Of a stretch of DNA of 64,000 nucleotides, positions 7,249 through 16,228 are shown one piece after another; within the stretch, counting starts at the first letter, position 1; the number at the start of each line of letters is the position of its first letter. The stretch comes from Leptospira idonii (GTDB lineage Bacteria; Spirochaetota; Leptospiria; Leptospirales; Leptospiraceae). The notes beneath the pieces were generated by a model. It saw nothing but the letters and a program-made list of their open reading frames with translations. It made no database searches and was not told the origin of the DNA. Position numbers and translations under genes: made by a program. The DNA lies in the NCBI RefSeq assembly GCF_004770995.1, contig NZ_RQHW01000002.1, forward strand, positions 124,001 to 188,000, given 5' to 3'.

Positions 7249-8471
7249 AAATATATTCTAATAAACTAATTTTATTGACGATTGTTGTTTGCGGGATCGG
7301 TTGCAATTCTCAAGGCATCAAAATCGGAAAAGCTTACGAATTCGGAGATGTTCCCGTTCCCATCACGGAAATAGAAAGAAAAGACGACCCTTTTTCCAAT
7401 CTCAAAGTAGAGATGGCGGATCTTCCCGGTCACGACGATTTGATTTTCGATGCAGGCAAAGGAGTCGGTTTCGCCTCCGGCATGGACGGATGGATTTGGA
7501 AATTGGATTTAAAAACGGGGAAGGCATCTCAGTGGATCCAACCACCTATGAATCCTGCGGGGATGAGTTATTCGAATCGAAACAAAGACAAAATCGTTTT
7601 CTGTGCCTCTAGATTAGGCGGTGATTCTTATGAAGAAACGCAAAGAGTCGGTTTGTATGAAGTGGAGATTGCGACGAAAACGATTCGTCCTTTGTTATTG
7701 GATCTTCCTAAAACGGAACAGGAAGATTTCGAAAAAATATATTCCGTTTCGGAAAGAAAAACATTCTCACTCAGCCAGTTGAATTCTTCCAACTCCAGAC
7801 CATTCTCGTTATGCAATGATTTGGCGGTATCCGAAGATGGAAACCGCATCTATATCAGCGAACCGTTCGAAAGAAAAGATGCTGCTATGGGAAGCGGTGC
7901 CGTGCCGGAAGCGATCGGTTTGTACCCTCACGGTAAACTTTGGTTTTACGATAGAAAAAAAGGAACGATATCTTTAGCGCTCAGCGGATTCACTTTCGTT
8001 GATGGAATCCTTTTGGAAGAAAACAGGTCCGAGGAATCTGTCGTCATTACGGAGACTACTAAGTTTAGAATTTTACGTGCCTATTTATCCGGCAAGAACC
8101 AAGGAAAATTCGAAGTTCTATTCGAGAACCTTCCCGGTTTGGCGGATGGATTGGAGAGAGACGAACAAGGTAGAATTTGGACAGGAATCATCAAAAAGAG
8201 ATCGGGACTCATCAATTTCGTCCATCGAAATCCTTGGTTGAAACCTTTCCTTTTGAGCATTCCTCAGAGCATTCTTCCTGTTTCCAAGAAAACGGGAATT
8301 TTGGTTCTGGACAAAGATGGCAAACGAGCGTTATACTATTCTATGCATGACGGTTCCAAAGTCAGAGATATCTCGGTGGCCGTTCCTTTTGAAAGAAGAG
8401 CCTATTTCCCTTCTTTCGATAAATCCTCCCGAGGGCTGTTCTCTCTGTCCTACGAAGACTTGGGAATCTAA
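7245..8471 (+). CDS. Strictosidine synthase / SMP-30-like beta-propeller lipoprotein
   Basis: 408 residues. A signal peptide ends in VCGIGC (Cys20). It is a paralogue of the protein at 4091: shared stations include an M-x-G-W-I-W-K-L-D-L blade, SNSRPFSLCNDLAVSEDGNR, GFTFVDGILLEE, NLPGLADGLERDEQGRIWTG and a final ALYYSMHDGS. Translation is coupled to the M24 peptidase by a 4-nt overlap, which suggests that both act on the same compound. The lipid anchor puts the propeller in the envelope, whereas the peptidase has no signal and should be cytoplasmic. Confidence 0.8.
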   Translation: MKIYSNKLILLTIVVCGIGCNSQGIKIGKAYEFGDVPVPITEIERKDDPFSNLKVEMADLPGHDDLIFDAGKGVGFASGMDGWIWKLDLKTGKASQWIQPPMNPAGMSYSNRNKDKIVFCASRLGGDSYEETQRVGLYEVEIATKTIRPLLLDLPKTEQEDFEKIYSVSERKTFSLSQLNSSNSRPFSLCNDLAVSEDGNRIYISEPFERKDAAMGSGAVPEAIGLYPHGKLWFYDRKKGTISLALSGFTFVDGILLEENRSEESVVITETTKFRILRAYLSGKNQGKFEVLFENLPGLADGLERDEQGRIWTGIIKKRSGLINFVHRNPWLKPFLLSIPQSILPVSKKTGILVLDKDGKRALYYSMHDGSKVRDISVAVPFERRAYFPSFDKSSRGLFSLSYEDLGI

Positions 8472-8486
8472 GATTTCCTCTCTAAG

Positions 8487-8515
8487 ATGTGCCGATCTCT
8501 TTCATTTCGGCACAT
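8487..8515 (+). terminator. Hairpin after the propeller-lipoprotein operon, possible terminator
   Basis: ATGTGCCGA (8487-8495) pairs with TCGGCACAT (8507-8515) around an 11-nt loop. Only TT follows, so it is a weak intrinsic terminator at best. A second, looser pairing downstream joins GGATGAG (8528-8534) to CTCATCC (8576-8582) and encloses a T-rich stretch. Confidence 0.45.
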
Positions 8516-8613
8516 TTGGAGCAAGCAGGATGAGAAGGGAGAAAGGATTTTTCGCCGAAAATGGGACATTTTTTCCTCATCCTAAGCCGCTGAAACCATC
8601 CAACTCATTTCCC

Positions 8614-8641
8614 TTGACAAATGGCATCTGTGCAAAATTCT
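8614..8641 (+). promoter_or_regulatory. Possible promoter of the DUF4321-rpsB operon
   Basis: A perfect TTGACA (8614-8619) is followed after 16 bp by AATTCT, a poor -10. It lies 30 bp before the ATG of the first gene of the ribosomal block. Only the -35 match is convincing. Confidence 0.4.
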
Positions 8642-8670
8642 GACTGGGAAGCTCGAACGAAAGGCCTCCC

Positions 8671-8904
8671 ATGAATAAAACGCAAGCGGGAAACCTCATT
8701 CTGGTCCTGTTCTTGGGACTAATGGCGGGAGCTGTAGCCGGTGTAGTCATCGATAAACTGCTCGGAACAGCGTTTCTCTCCAAGTTCTTATTCGAAAGTC
8801 CTGTTAGTTTCGAGCTTTATATAGTTAAAGTCGAGATCCAGCTAACCCCTGCAAGTCTAGTCGGCCTTGTAGCATCTGGTTATCTCGCACTAAAAAAGGG
8901 GTAA
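8671..8904 (+). CDS. Small membrane protein, DUF4321-like
   Basis: 77 residues with two hydrophobic helices: one rich in Gly/Ala (LVLFLGLMAGAVAGVVI) near the N-terminus and one at the C-terminus (PASLVGLVASGYLAL). Length and layout fit the DUF4321 family of small inner-membrane proteins. It sits 3 bp before rpsB and is probably co-transcribed with it. Function is unknown. Confidence 0.7.
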   Translation: MNKTQAGNLILVLFLGLMAGAVAGVVIDKLLGTAFLSKFLFESPVSFELYIVKVEIQLTPASLVGLVASGYLALKKG

Positions 8905-8907
8905 TAT

Positions 8908-9783
8908 ATGTCCGTAATTTCCATGAAGAGCTTGCTAGAGGCAGGCGTACACTTCGGTCACCAAACACGTCGTTGGAATCCAAAAATGAGTCCTTATGTT
9001 TATACGGCTCGTAACGGAATCCACATCATCGATCTTCAAAAGACAGTTCAAAAGACAAAAGAAGCTTATGATGCTTTGAAGAAACTTACCGGCCAAGGCA
9101 AAAAGGTTCTTTTCGTAGGAACTAAAAAACAAGCTCGCGGTGCGATCGAAAGAGCAGCTCTTGCTTGCAGCATGTACTATGTATCTAACCGTTGGTTAGG
9201 TGGTCTTCTTACTAACTGGAATACAGTAAAGAAGTCTATCGCTCGTTTGAAAAAACTAGAGCAAATGGAAGAGAACAACTCTTTCGAACAAGAAGCTCGT
9301 ACTAAAAAAGAAGCATTATCCCTTAAACGCGAATTGGAAAAACTCCGCCAAACACTCGGTGGAATCAAAGATATGGCTGTCATTCCTGAGATTCTTTTCG
9401 TGATCGATCCTAAAAAAGAAGAGATCGCAGTAAAAGAAGCAAAGAAACTAGGCCTTAAAGTTTTCGCTGTGATCGATACAAACTGTGATCCGGAGCCTAT
9501 CGATTACCCAATTCCAGGTAACGACGATGCGATCCGCGCGATCTCTCTTTTCCTAGACACTATGGCAAACGCAGTGCTCGAAGGAACAGGTGGAGAAGTG
9601 ATCCAAACTAATTTTACAGAAGATATGGATGCGGATCAACTTGCTCTTGAATACCAAGGTGAATATGACGAATCCGGAAAATTCATCATGGACGATGAGC
9701 TTCCTCCTACTGCGAAAGACATTCCTGTCGATGCGGATGCAGCGGCTAAAGTTACCGAAGTAAAAGTAGAAGGGAAAGAATAA
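8908..9783 (+). CDS. rpsB: 30S ribosomal protein S2
   Basis: 291 residues. The N-terminus ([24 protein letters not shown]), then [23 protein letters not shown] and [19 protein letters not shown] are diagnostic for S2, which sits between head and body of the 30S subunit. It is about 50 residues longer than E. coli S2 because of an acidic C-terminal tail. A GGGG site precedes the ATG. It heads the conserved block rpsB-tsf-pyrH-frr. Confidence 0.98.
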   Translation: MSVISMKSLLEAGVHFGHQTRRWNPKMSPYVYTARNGIHIIDLQKTVQKTKEAYDALKKLTGQGKKVLFVGTKKQARGAIERAALACSMYYVSNRWLGGLLTNWNTVKKSIARLKKLEQMEENNSFEQEARTKKEALSLKRELEKLRQTLGGIKDMAVIPEILFVIDPKKEEIAVKEAKKLGLKVFAVIDTNCDPEPIDYPIPGNDDAIRAISLFLDTMANAVLEGTGGEVIQTNFTEDMDADQLALEYQGEYDESGKFIMDDELPPTAKDIPVDADAAAKVTEVKVEGKE

Positions 9784-9785
9784 TA

Positions 9786-10382
9786 ATGGCTGTTAGTTCA
9801 GAACAAATCAAAGATCTCCGCGAAAGAACCGGTGCGGGGATGATGGATTGCAAAAAAGCATTGGAAGAAAACGGCGGCGATATCGAAAAAGCCGTCACTT
9901 ATCTACGTGAAAAAGGTTTGGCGAAAGCGGCAAAGAGAGCAGGCCGCGAAACAGGTGAAGGAAAAGTAATTTCTTACATCCACGGAACTGGTAAAACAGG
10001 TGTTATCTTAGAATTGAACTGCGAAACTGACTTTGTTGCGAACAATGCGGATTTCGAAGCCCTTGGAAAAGAAATCGCTCTTCAAATCACTGCGATGAAC
10101 CCTCTTTATGTGAATGAAGATTCCATTCCTAAAGCGGAAATCGACAATGAAATGAGCATCCAAAAAGCTCTTCTTGAGAAAGAAGGCAAAAAGGCGGATC
10201 AAATCGAAAAGATCCTTCCCGGCAAAATGAAAAAATACTACGAAGAGATTTGTTTGGTTCACCAAAAATCCATTCGTGACAACACAAAAACCATCCACGA
10301 CCTTCTTCAAGAAGCGATTGCGAAGTTCGGTGAGAACATCACCATCCGCAGATTTGCGAGGTTCCAAGTAGGTGGGCAGTAA
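9786..10382 (+). CDS. tsf: Elongation factor Ts
   Basis: 198 residues. The UBA-like N-terminus ([21 protein letters not shown]) and the core [12 protein letters not shown] with DF motif are clear. EF-Ts exchanges GDP for GTP on EF-Tu. This is the short form (as in Thermus), lacking most of one of the two core subdomains of the ~283-residue E. coli protein. It starts 2 bp after rpsB and overlaps pyrH by 11 bp. Confidence 0.97.
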   Translation: MAVSSEQIKDLRERTGAGMMDCKKALEENGGDIEKAVTYLREKGLAKAAKRAGRETGEGKVISYIHGTGKTGVILELNCETDFVANNADFEALGKEIALQITAMNPLYVNEDSIPKAEIDNEMSIQKALLEKEGKKADQIEKILPGKMKKYYEEICLVHQKSIRDNTKTIHDLLQEAIAKFGENITIRRFARFQVGGQ

Positions 10383-11118
10383 TCCGAAATACAAACGGAT
10401 TCTGATCAAACTCTCCGGGGAAGCACTTGCCGGAGAGGGCGAACTAGGTATTGATACAAATAAAACTTTTTCCCTAGCGGGGCAAATCAAGGAAGTCCAT
10501 GATATGGGTCTTGAGGTTGCCGTCGTAGTAGGCGGCGGCAATATGATTCGCGGGGAAACTTTAGCTAAATCCGGTATGGAAAGGGCAACAGCAGACTATA
10601 TGGGTATGCTGGGAACCATCATGAACGCTCTCGCCTTACAAGATGCATGCGAGAAGCAGGGCATGTTCACTAGAGTTCTTTCCGCAATTGAAATGAAGTC
10701 GGTTGCAGAACCTTATATCCGCAGAAGAGCAGTAAGACACTTGGAGAAAAATCGAGTGATCATTTTTGCAGGCGGAACAGGAAATCCTTATTTTACTACG
10801 GACACTACCGCTTCTTTACGAGCAGTCGAAGTAGGATGTGAAGTCATCTTAAAGGCGACAAAAGTGGACGGAGTGTACACTGCAGATCCTAAAAAAGACC
10901 CTAATGCAAGAAGATACCTTCAGGTATCGTTTATGGAGTCCATCAGACAACGATTAAAGGTTATGGATTCCACGGCACTGAGTCTATGTATGGACAATAA
11001 TATGCCGATCATCGTATTCGATATATTCAAATCGGGAAACCTGAAAAAACTTATCGATGGAGATCCGATAGGAACATTGATTTCCAATTCAGAGGAAGTG
11101 ATTGAAGATGGTAGATGA
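10372..11118 (+). CDS. pyrH: UMP kinase
   Basis: 248 residues. The amino-acid-kinase fold is clear from [41 protein letters not shown] and the uridylate site [15 protein letters not shown]. It phosphorylates UMP to UDP. The GTG start lies inside the end of tsf, so translation is probably coupled. The end overlaps the frr start by 11 bp. Confidence 0.97.
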   Translation: MGSNPKYKRILIKLSGEALAGEGELGIDTNKTFSLAGQIKEVHDMGLEVAVVVGGGNMIRGETLAKSGMERATADYMGMLGTIMNALALQDACEKQGMFTRVLSAIEMKSVAEPYIRRRAVRHLEKNRVIIFAGGTGNPYFTTDTTASLRAVEVGCEVILKATKVDGVYTADPKKDPNARRYLQVSFMESIRQRLKVMDSTALSLCMDNNMPIIVFDIFKSGNLKKLIDGDPIGTLISNSEEVIEDGR

Positions 11119-11659
11119 AATTATAAAATCAATGCAGGCAAAAATGGATAAAACCGTAGATGCCTTGAAAAAAGATTTCGCAGTAATCCGCACCGGGAAA
11201 GCGAATCCTATGATGGTCGAAGATGTAAGAGTCGACTATTACGGAACTTTGACTCCTCTCAATCAGATGGGTAAAATCGCAGTTCCGGAACCAAGAATGA
11301 TTTTGATCACTCCTTTCGAAAAGAGCATGTTGAAAGACATTGAAAAGGCGATTTTTGCAGCAGGATTAGGGCTCACTCCGAATAACGACGGTTCTAGTAT
11401 TAGGATCAATATCCCTGAGTTAACAGGGGAAAGACGTAAGGAACTTGCGAAAGTCGTTAAACAAAAATCCGAAGAGAAAAAAGTCGCAATTCGTAACATC
11501 AGAAGAGACGCAAACGATGAATTGAAAAAACATCAGACGGAAGTGTCCCAAGATGAGATGAAAGGTCACCAGGATAAAATCCAAAAAATCACCGACTCTT
11601 ATATCGCTAAAATCGGCGATTTGGAAAAAGAGAAAGAAAAAGAAATCACTACACTTTAA
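11108..11659 (+). CDS. frr: Ribosome recycling factor
   Basis: About 183 residues. [25 protein letters not shown] and the C-terminal helix bundle identify RRF, which splits post-termination ribosomes with EF-G. The frame also offers a TTG six bases earlier, but the ATG at 11108 has the Shine-Dalgarno AGAGGAAG 9 nt upstream, inside pyrH. The C-terminus ends in a run of Lys/Glu. Confidence 0.97.
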   Translation: MVDEIIKSMQAKMDKTVDALKKDFAVIRTGKANPMMVEDVRVDYYGTLTPLNQMGKIAVPEPRMILITPFEKSMLKDIEKAIFAAGLGLTPNNDGSSIRINIPELTGERRKELAKVVKQKSEEKKVAIRNIRRDANDELKKHQTEVSQDEMKGHQDKIQKITDSYIAKIGDLEKEKEKEITTL

Positions 11660-11701
11660 AATCATCTTAAGAGAAAGATAGAAGTTTTGTAAGTTATCAA
11701 A

Positions 11702-12415
11702 ATGAAATTTAAAGTGATCCCATCACACATTGCTGTCATTATGGACGGCAATGGACGTTGGGCGGAAAAACAAGGCAAAAAAAGAACGGAAGGTCATAGA
11801 GCAGGGGCTACTGCCATTGATCGTTTGTTAGACGTCGCTCTCGAATATAAAATCCCCGCTATTTCCCTCTACGCATTCTCCACTGAAAATTGGAAACGCC
11901 CCATCACGGAAGTGAATGCCATTTTCAATCTATTGATCGAATTCATCGATACACGATTGGACGATATCCAGAAAAAAGGAATTCGTATCCAACACTCGGG
12001 AAACAGATCCAAACTTTCCAAGAAGGTTTTGGAAAAGATCGACGGAGCGGCAAAGGCAACTCAAAAGAACAAAAAGATCGTAGCCAACTTCTGTTTGAAT
12101 TACGGCGGACAAGAAGAAATATTAAGCGGCTTTCATCGCATCCAAGCCGCACGAAAAGAAAGTCGTGTCCCTTTGGACAAACCGATCTCTCCCAAGGAAT
12201 TCGAAAAATATTTGTATACACACCCTCTTCCCCCGGTAGACTTATTGATCAGAACCGCAGGGGAACAAAGGGTTTCCAATTTTCTACTTTGGCAGATCGC
12301 CTATGCGGAGTTCTTCTTTACGAATACTTTATGGCCCGATTTCGGCAGGGAATCGTTGGAAGAGGCTCTTGTCTTTTTTGAATCTAGAAAACGTAAATTT
12401 GGTGGTTTAGCATGA
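11702..12415 (+). CDS. uppS: Undecaprenyl (polyprenyl) diphosphate synthase
   Basis: 237 residues. HIAVIMDGNGRWAEKQGKKR contains the catalytic Asp of cis-prenyltransferases. YAFSTENWKRP, LIRTAGEQRVSNFLLWQIAYAEF and a terminal R-K-R-K-F-G-G complete the family pattern. It makes the C55 lipid carrier for peptidoglycan and O-antigen. The stop overlaps the cdsA ATG (ATGA). Confidence 0.97.
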   Translation: MKFKVIPSHIAVIMDGNGRWAEKQGKKRTEGHRAGATAIDRLLDVALEYKIPAISLYAFSTENWKRPITEVNAIFNLLIEFIDTRLDDIQKKGIRIQHSGNRSKLSKKVLEKIDGAAKATQKNKKIVANFCLNYGGQEEILSGFHRIQAARKESRVPLDKPISPKEFEKYLYTHPLPPVDLLIRTAGEQRVSNFLLWQIAYAEFFFTNTLWPDFGRESLEEALVFFESRKRKFGGLA

Positions 12416-13323
12416 GCGAAACAGCATTAAGAATCTTATCGGCGGCGGCACTCGTAGTTGCTTATGTTTTTATGATCTTCCACTCTTCCTGGTATTATGT
12501 GGAATTTTTTCTATTCGGATCCGCAGTGATTTTTTTCGGCTTACGTGAGTTATATGCATTTTGCACCAGAGAAGACTCCAAACCTTTTTTCGGAACGGGA
12601 CTTTTCTTTTCCATCGTGATTTTTGCAGTTTATTACCTTCAATTTTTAGGTCTTCAATACAATGTAACTCCTCCTCTTTGGGTGCAGGAAATTTCCAAAC
12701 ATTTGAGAGAAAGTTTCCATCCGGTTCCTTTTTTGATTTTGGCTCTTTCCATCACTGTTTGGATTCTGCAAATCTTTAAACGCCCGTTAGATGGAGCGCT
12801 TTTTTCCGCGAGTGCGACCGTTTTAGGTCCTGTGTATTTGGCGATCCCTATCGGTCATTTTTTGCTACTTCTTGCTTTTCCTTTCGGAGCTTATTATATC
12901 TTCTTAGTTTCAACGATCACTTTCATGAGTGATGCAGGTGCTTATTTCGGAGGAAGATGGTTCGGTAAACACTCCGCAGGGCTTAAAATTTCTCCTAAAA
13001 AAACCTGGGAAGGTTATATCGTAGGAAATATATCCGCCGTTCTCAGTACTCTTCTTTTGAATTATCTTTGGGAAACTTTTTCAGGAATCAAACTTCCTAT
13101 ATCCGTTTTGGAATCCGTTCTTTTGGCGTTCTTTATCTCTATTCTTTCCGTAATGGGAGACTTGGCGGAGTCTGCGATGAAGAGAGATGCGAAAATCAAA
13201 GATTCTTCCGCACTCATCCCCGGTCATGGAGGGCTTTTGGATCTTGCAGACGCTCTTCTTTTTACGGTTCCTGCCGTGTATTATTACTTTCAATTCAAGG
13301 GAATTCTGGGTTTCCCAGTTTAA
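12412..13323 (+). CDS. cdsA: Phosphatidate cytidylyltransferase (CDP-diglyceride synthase)
   Basis: 303 residues, polytopic with about eight hydrophobic segments. The C-terminal CDS signature is present around residues 246-280 (SAMKRDAKIKDSS, then IPGHGGLLDLAD). The usual D-R-x-D at its end reads D-L-A-D, so the conserved Arg is Leu. SPKKTWEG and DAGAYFGGRWFGKH support the call. It makes CDP-diacylglycerol for phospholipid synthesis. It sits between uppS and dxr as in many bacteria. Confidence 0.93.
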   Translation: MSETALRILSAAALVVAYVFMIFHSSWYYVEFFLFGSAVIFFGLRELYAFCTREDSKPFFGTGLFFSIVIFAVYYLQFLGLQYNVTPPLWVQEISKHLRESFHPVPFLILALSITVWILQIFKRPLDGALFSASATVLGPVYLAIPIGHFLLLLAFPFGAYYIFLVSTITFMSDAGAYFGGRWFGKHSAGLKISPKKTWEGYIVGNISAVLSTLLLNYLWETFSGIKLPISVLESVLLAFFISILSVMGDLAESAMKRDAKIKDSSALIPGHGGLLDLADALLFTVPAVYYYFQFKGILGFPV

Positions 13324-13340
13324 GAACCGTCTAATTACTG

Positions 13341-14498
13341 ATGATAGGGGTTTGTGTTCTTGGAATTTCAGGTTCGGTAGGACAGTCAAGCCTCAAGGTT
13401 CTCAGGTCTTTCCCGGAATCTTTCCGTTTAACCGCATTTAGTGTTCATTCCAACTTAAAAATCGCCGAGACTCTGATCGAAGAGTTTCGGCCTGAAGTCG
13501 TTTGTCTCACTTCCGAATCCCATCTGGGTGTTTGGGGCGATAAAAAAGGCGGAACAAGAATCGTTTACGGAGAACAAGGGTTAAATGAGATTGTTTCCCT
13601 TTCTTCTGTCGACACTGTAGTGACTGCCATTGTGGGAGCTGCGGGAGCTATTCCTACCATCACTGCCATCAAGGCAAAAAAGAAAATCGCGATAGCAAAT
13701 AAGGAAACTTTGGTCACTTTCGGGCCTTATATCAACCGTTTGGTGAAGGAATGCGGAGTTTCCATGGTTCCTGTAGATTCGGAACACAATGCACTCTTTC
13801 AACTTTTGGAGAAGGAAGACCGTTCCAATATCAAAGCCATCACTTTGACCGCTTCCGGAGGAAGTTTTAGAGACCTTCCCATCGAAGATCTTCCGAATGT
13901 GTCCATAAAACAGGCATTAAACCATCCTACTTGGTCGATGGGTCCTAAGATCACTGTGGATTCAGCAGGCCTTGTGAACAAAGGTTTGGAAGTGATAGAG
14001 GCTCATTTTTTATTCGGATTCTCTTACGACGAGATCGAAGTGGTCATCCATCCGCAATCTTTGACTCACGGAATCATAGAAACCTTGGACGGAGCCTGTC
14101 TGCAATATACGAGCGCTCCCGATATGATTTTTCCTGTCGCTCACGCTTTGTTTTATCCGAATAAAACTCCTAAACTTTTGGCGGAGAAAAAACCTTTCTC
14201 TTGGAAGGAACTTACTTTCAGAGATCCTGATCCTGCCAGATATCCCGCATTAGCTTTGGCCTTTCAAGCGGGAAGGACAGGCGGATCCGCACCTGCGGTA
14301 TTCAACGCCGCAAACGAAGTCGCAGTTCAATTGTTTTTGGAGGAAAAAATTCCATTCATCCAAATTCCCAGAATCATCGAAGATGCGTTAAATGAAATCC
14401 CGAATACTTTCCCGCAGGATTGGCAAGGTTTCTTAGAAAAAGACAACGAGACAAGGCTCTCGGTAAATAAAAAATATTCCAAAGGTGTGGTTGTATGA
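13341..14498 (+). CDS. dxr: 1-deoxy-D-xylulose 5-phosphate reductoisomerase
   Basis: 385 residues. The NADPH loop (LGISGSVGQSSLKVL), IANKETLVTFG, PVDSEHNALFQ and the substrate segment NHPTWSMGPKITVDSA are all clear. It is the second step of the MEP isoprenoid pathway. dxs lies further on in the same window (27103). The stop overlaps the rseP ATG by 4 nt. Confidence 0.97.
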   Translation: MIGVCVLGISGSVGQSSLKVLRSFPESFRLTAFSVHSNLKIAETLIEEFRPEVVCLTSESHLGVWGDKKGGTRIVYGEQGLNEIVSLSSVDTVVTAIVGAAGAIPTITAIKAKKKIAIANKETLVTFGPYINRLVKECGVSMVPVDSEHNALFQLLEKEDRSNIKAITLTASGGSFRDLPIEDLPNVSIKQALNHPTWSMGPKITVDSAGLVNKGLEVIEAHFLFGFSYDEIEVVIHPQSLTHGIIETLDGACLQYTSAPDMIFPVAHALFYPNKTPKLLAEKKPFSWKELTFRDPDPARYPALALAFQAGRTGGSAPAVFNAANEVAVQLFLEEKIPFIQIPRIIEDALNEIPNTFPQDWQGFLEKDNETRLSVNKKYSKGVVV

Positions 14499-16204
14499 TC
14501 TTATTGATATTAGGCGCTATTTTGATGTTCGCCGTTTCCATTTTCATTCATGAGTTAGGTCATCTTCTTTGCGGAAAACTTGTAGGGGTCGAGGCTAGAA
14601 TTTTTTCCATAGGTTACGGAAAAGGGATCTGGAAAAAAAGAATCGGTAAAACCATCTATCAAGTCACTGCCATTCCTATCGGGGGTTATGTTCTCTTTCG
14701 AGGCGGCGATTACGGAGAAAGACTCAAAGGCAAACCGGGAGAATTGTTTTCCACTCCTCCCTTAAAAAGAATGATTCCCGTATTGGGAGGACCTTTTGCC
14801 AACTTAGTATTGGGTTTTGTGTTATTATTCATTTTGGATTTAAGCGGAGAGAGTTTCACTTCCAATCGAATCTTTATAGAGGATTCGATTCAATCCAGTT
14901 CTCCTGCTTATCTTGCCGGACTTCGTACGGGTGACCGAATCACTTCCATTAACGGAAGTAAAGTGGAGAACTTCGAGGATATCTTTACAAACGTAAGTTT
15001 TACGACGGGAGATCCGATCAACGTGGAGTATGAAAGAGACGGGAAAAAGAACACGATCCAAATTGTTCCCAATCTTTATTCTGCGGGAGGGCATCCTTCC
15101 ATCGGAGTTTCCGCTTTCGGAGACAGAAGAGTGGAGGCAACTTTCACTTATTCGGAGCAGTTGGGTTATGCGGTAGGAAGTTTTCTGGATAAGGAGGATA
15201 AATCCGCCGAATTTTTCCAAAGCAGACTAGAAGAAAGAAAGGAAGAAATCCCCGAAGAACATGTCAAAAGAATCCAAAAAGAAGAGAGAGATAAGGCTCT
15301 TCGCAGAAGGGCTCTTTCTTATTTAAACGATGGGGATGTGATCTTAAAAGTTGCAGGAGTAGACGTATATACCGTTCCTGAACTGCAGGAAGAATTGGGA
15401 AAACATCAGAACGAAACCATTCCCATTCTAGTGGAAAGAAAAAAATACCCTTTGCTTTCTCCTTGGGCGACTGAGCCGGTGACTGTGCAAATTCCTGTTT
15501 TGGGTGCGAACGTTTTCGAGCTGATCGATATCAGACATCCTTCTTTCCCCGAGTTGAATCTTCCTTATTGGCGTTTAGACAGTTATGATCCCGAGATCCA
15601 AAACCGCCTTTCCAACTTGAAAGTCGATTCCTTGAGTTTCGAAACAGCAAATCAATTCGCTGATTATTTGAAAAAAGCGGATTCCGCTCGTAAGACGATC
15701 CTGATCGGGAATATGAAATATACCGCAGAACTTAAGTTAAAGCCGATCGGCCTTCTTGGGTTCCGAGCCTCCGTAAAATTCGATCCTGAGAATATGGAAA
15801 AAAAGATGGGAGTAGGAGAAGCGCTTGTTTCCGCTTCCGCTAAGGTTTATGATAACGTTTCCAAATCTTTGACGGGAATCAAACTGTTGTTCTTCGGTCT
15901 TCTTTCTCCTAAAGACAATTTGGCCGGTCCGATCGGTATCGTCCAACATGCTGGGCTCAGTTTGGAATACGGCTGGTCCGCTTATCTTGATTTTGTCGCT
16001 AAAATTTCTTTGGCTTTGATGATTATGAACCTTCTTCCGATTCCGATGGCGGACGGAGGACATATCGTACTCTTCGCTTATGAAGCCATTACGGGAAGAC
16101 CTTTGCCTCGTAAGGCGATCGATGCGATTTTCCGTCTGGGGTTTTTCTTTTTGGTCGGTCTCGGTCTTTATGTTTCTTTCAACGATGTAATGCGTATTTT
16201 TTAA
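14495..16204 (+). CDS. rseP: Site-2 intramembrane zinc protease RseP (M50)
   Basis: 569 residues. The HELGH zinc motif is at residues 19-23 in the first membrane helix, and the second ligand motif NLLPIPMADGGH is near the C-terminus. Two PDZ-like segments lie between them (around SSPAYLAGLRTGDRI, and DGDVILKVAGVDVYTV). It is ~120 residues longer than E. coli RseP owing to a charged Lys/Glu-rich insert between the PDZ regions. RseP cuts anti-sigma factors and signal-peptide remnants in the membrane. The substrate here is unknown. Confidence 0.94.
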   Translation: MILLILGAILMFAVSIFIHELGHLLCGKLVGVEARIFSIGYGKGIWKKRIGKTIYQVTAIPIGGYVLFRGGDYGERLKGKPGELFSTPPLKRMIPVLGGPFANLVLGFVLLFILDLSGESFTSNRIFIEDSIQSSSPAYLAGLRTGDRITSINGSKVENFEDIFTNVSFTTGDPINVEYERDGKKNTIQIVPNLYSAGGHPSIGVSAFGDRRVEATFTYSEQLGYAVGSFLDKEDKSAEFFQSRLEERKEEIPEEHVKRIQKEERDKALRRRALSYLNDGDVILKVAGVDVYTVPELQEELGKHQNETIPILVERKKYPLLSPWATEPVTVQIPVLGANVFELIDIRHPSFPELNLPYWRLDSYDPEIQNRLSNLKVDSLSFETANQFADYLKKADSARKTILIGNMKYTAELKLKPIGLLGFRASVKFDPENMEKKMGVGEALVSASAKVYDNVSKSLTGIKLLFFGLLSPKDNLAGPIGIVQHAGLSLEYGWSAYLDFVAKISLALMIMNLLPIPMADGGHIVLFAYEAITGRPLPRKAIDAIFRLGFFFLVGLGLYVSFNDVMRIF

Positions 16205-16228
16205 TTTAATTTTCAGGTAATTTGATTC

